Shown here piece by piece: positions 16,538 through 16,611 of a stretch of 16,611 nucleotides of DNA (the first letter of the stretch is position 1; each line of letters opens with the position of its first letter). The DNA is taken from assembly GCA_023475455.1 (NCBI GenBank), contig JAMCVR010000144.1:1-16611 (forward strand). The letters run 5' to 3'. The notes beneath the pieces were generated by a model that made no database searches, was not told the DNA's origin, and worked only from the letters and a program-made list of their open reading frames with translations. The position numbers were made by a program, and so were the translations under genes. The DNA comes from Thermoplasmatota archaeon. GTDB lineage: Bacteria; Pseudomonadota; Gammaproteobacteria; Burkholderiales; Thiobacillaceae.

Positions 16538-16611
16538 CTACTTGCTCGGCGGCACGTAGCCGGCTGCGGCGTCGACATTGCCGCCGCCGAAGAAGTAGCG
16601 CTCCATCTGTT
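16538..16611 (-). CDS. 3' end of an unidentified minus-strand gene
   Basis: On the minus strand an open frame enters from the right edge and ends at TAG (16540-16538). It encodes ...QMERYFFGGGNVDAAAGYVPPSK. The position right before the shared terminator, and the convergent arrangement with phoU, support a real gene end. The visible 23 residues are not enough for me to name the product. Confidence 0.55.
   Translation of the reverse strand, partial: QMERYFFGGGNVDAAAGYVPPSK

Overview
The window is a GC-rich bacterial chromosomal segment. The gene set and order (trxA-rho-rpmE on the minus strand, divergent from a 7Fe ferredoxin gene; a RecB/AddB-type nuclease and UvrD/AddA-type helicase pair; a two-domain ArgJ; a DUF815-type ATPase; a MutT/ThiE fusion; phoU) suggest a betaproteobacterium, probably of the Thiobacillus/Sulfuricella (Nitrosomonadales) kind. 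The phylum-level guess is firm; the genus is inference.

Layout. Positions 1-122 look like the first ~120 nt of a group II intron on the minus strand, inserted 3 nt after the intrinsic terminator of rpmE. Positions 176-2167 carry rpmE (L31, zinc-binding form), rho and trxA, all on the minus strand; rpmE has its own good sigma70 promoter. From 2330 on, everything reads on the plus strand until a partial minus-strand gene at the right edge. fdxA is followed at once by an AddB-like nuclease (PD-(D/E)XK domain and the four-cysteine Fe-S pattern of AddB) and an AddA-like helicase-nuclease. The two probably form one DNA end-processing complex. A mazEF toxin-antitoxin pair sits between them: mazE is intact, but mazF has a one-base frameshift. 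The addA-like gene carries several in-frame palindromic insertions; two share a 14-bp core in opposite orientation.

After a DUF938-type methyltransferase comes the most unusual part. An exact 884-bp head-to-tail tandem duplication (9795-10678 / 10679-11562) doubles a small ribbon-helix-helix-like gene and leaves a truncated chimera of a small membrane-protein gene. About 700 bp further on, an exact 328-bp tandem duplication (12256-12583 / 12584-12911) lies inside argJ and shifts its frame. Removing one copy restores a normal 408-residue ArgJ. Both junctions sit on 4-5 bp microhomologies and the copies show no differences I could find, so they are either very recent or assembly artefacts. They should be checked in reads before any biological reading.

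The right part (13251-15558) is a tightly overlapping run: DUF815-type ATPase, MutT/ThiE fusion, and a membrane-anchored Met/Cys-containing protein, joined by ATGA overlaps. phoU follows as a separate unit behind a 214-bp spacer that holds a perfect -10 hexamer and a widely spaced inverted repeat, and ends at a strong bidirectional terminator. I see no tRNA, rRNA or CRISPR array. I did not find a convincing new multi-gene system; the strongest oddities are the two duplications, the intron-terminator junction, the broken mazF inside the addBA locus and the palindromic inserts in coding sequence.
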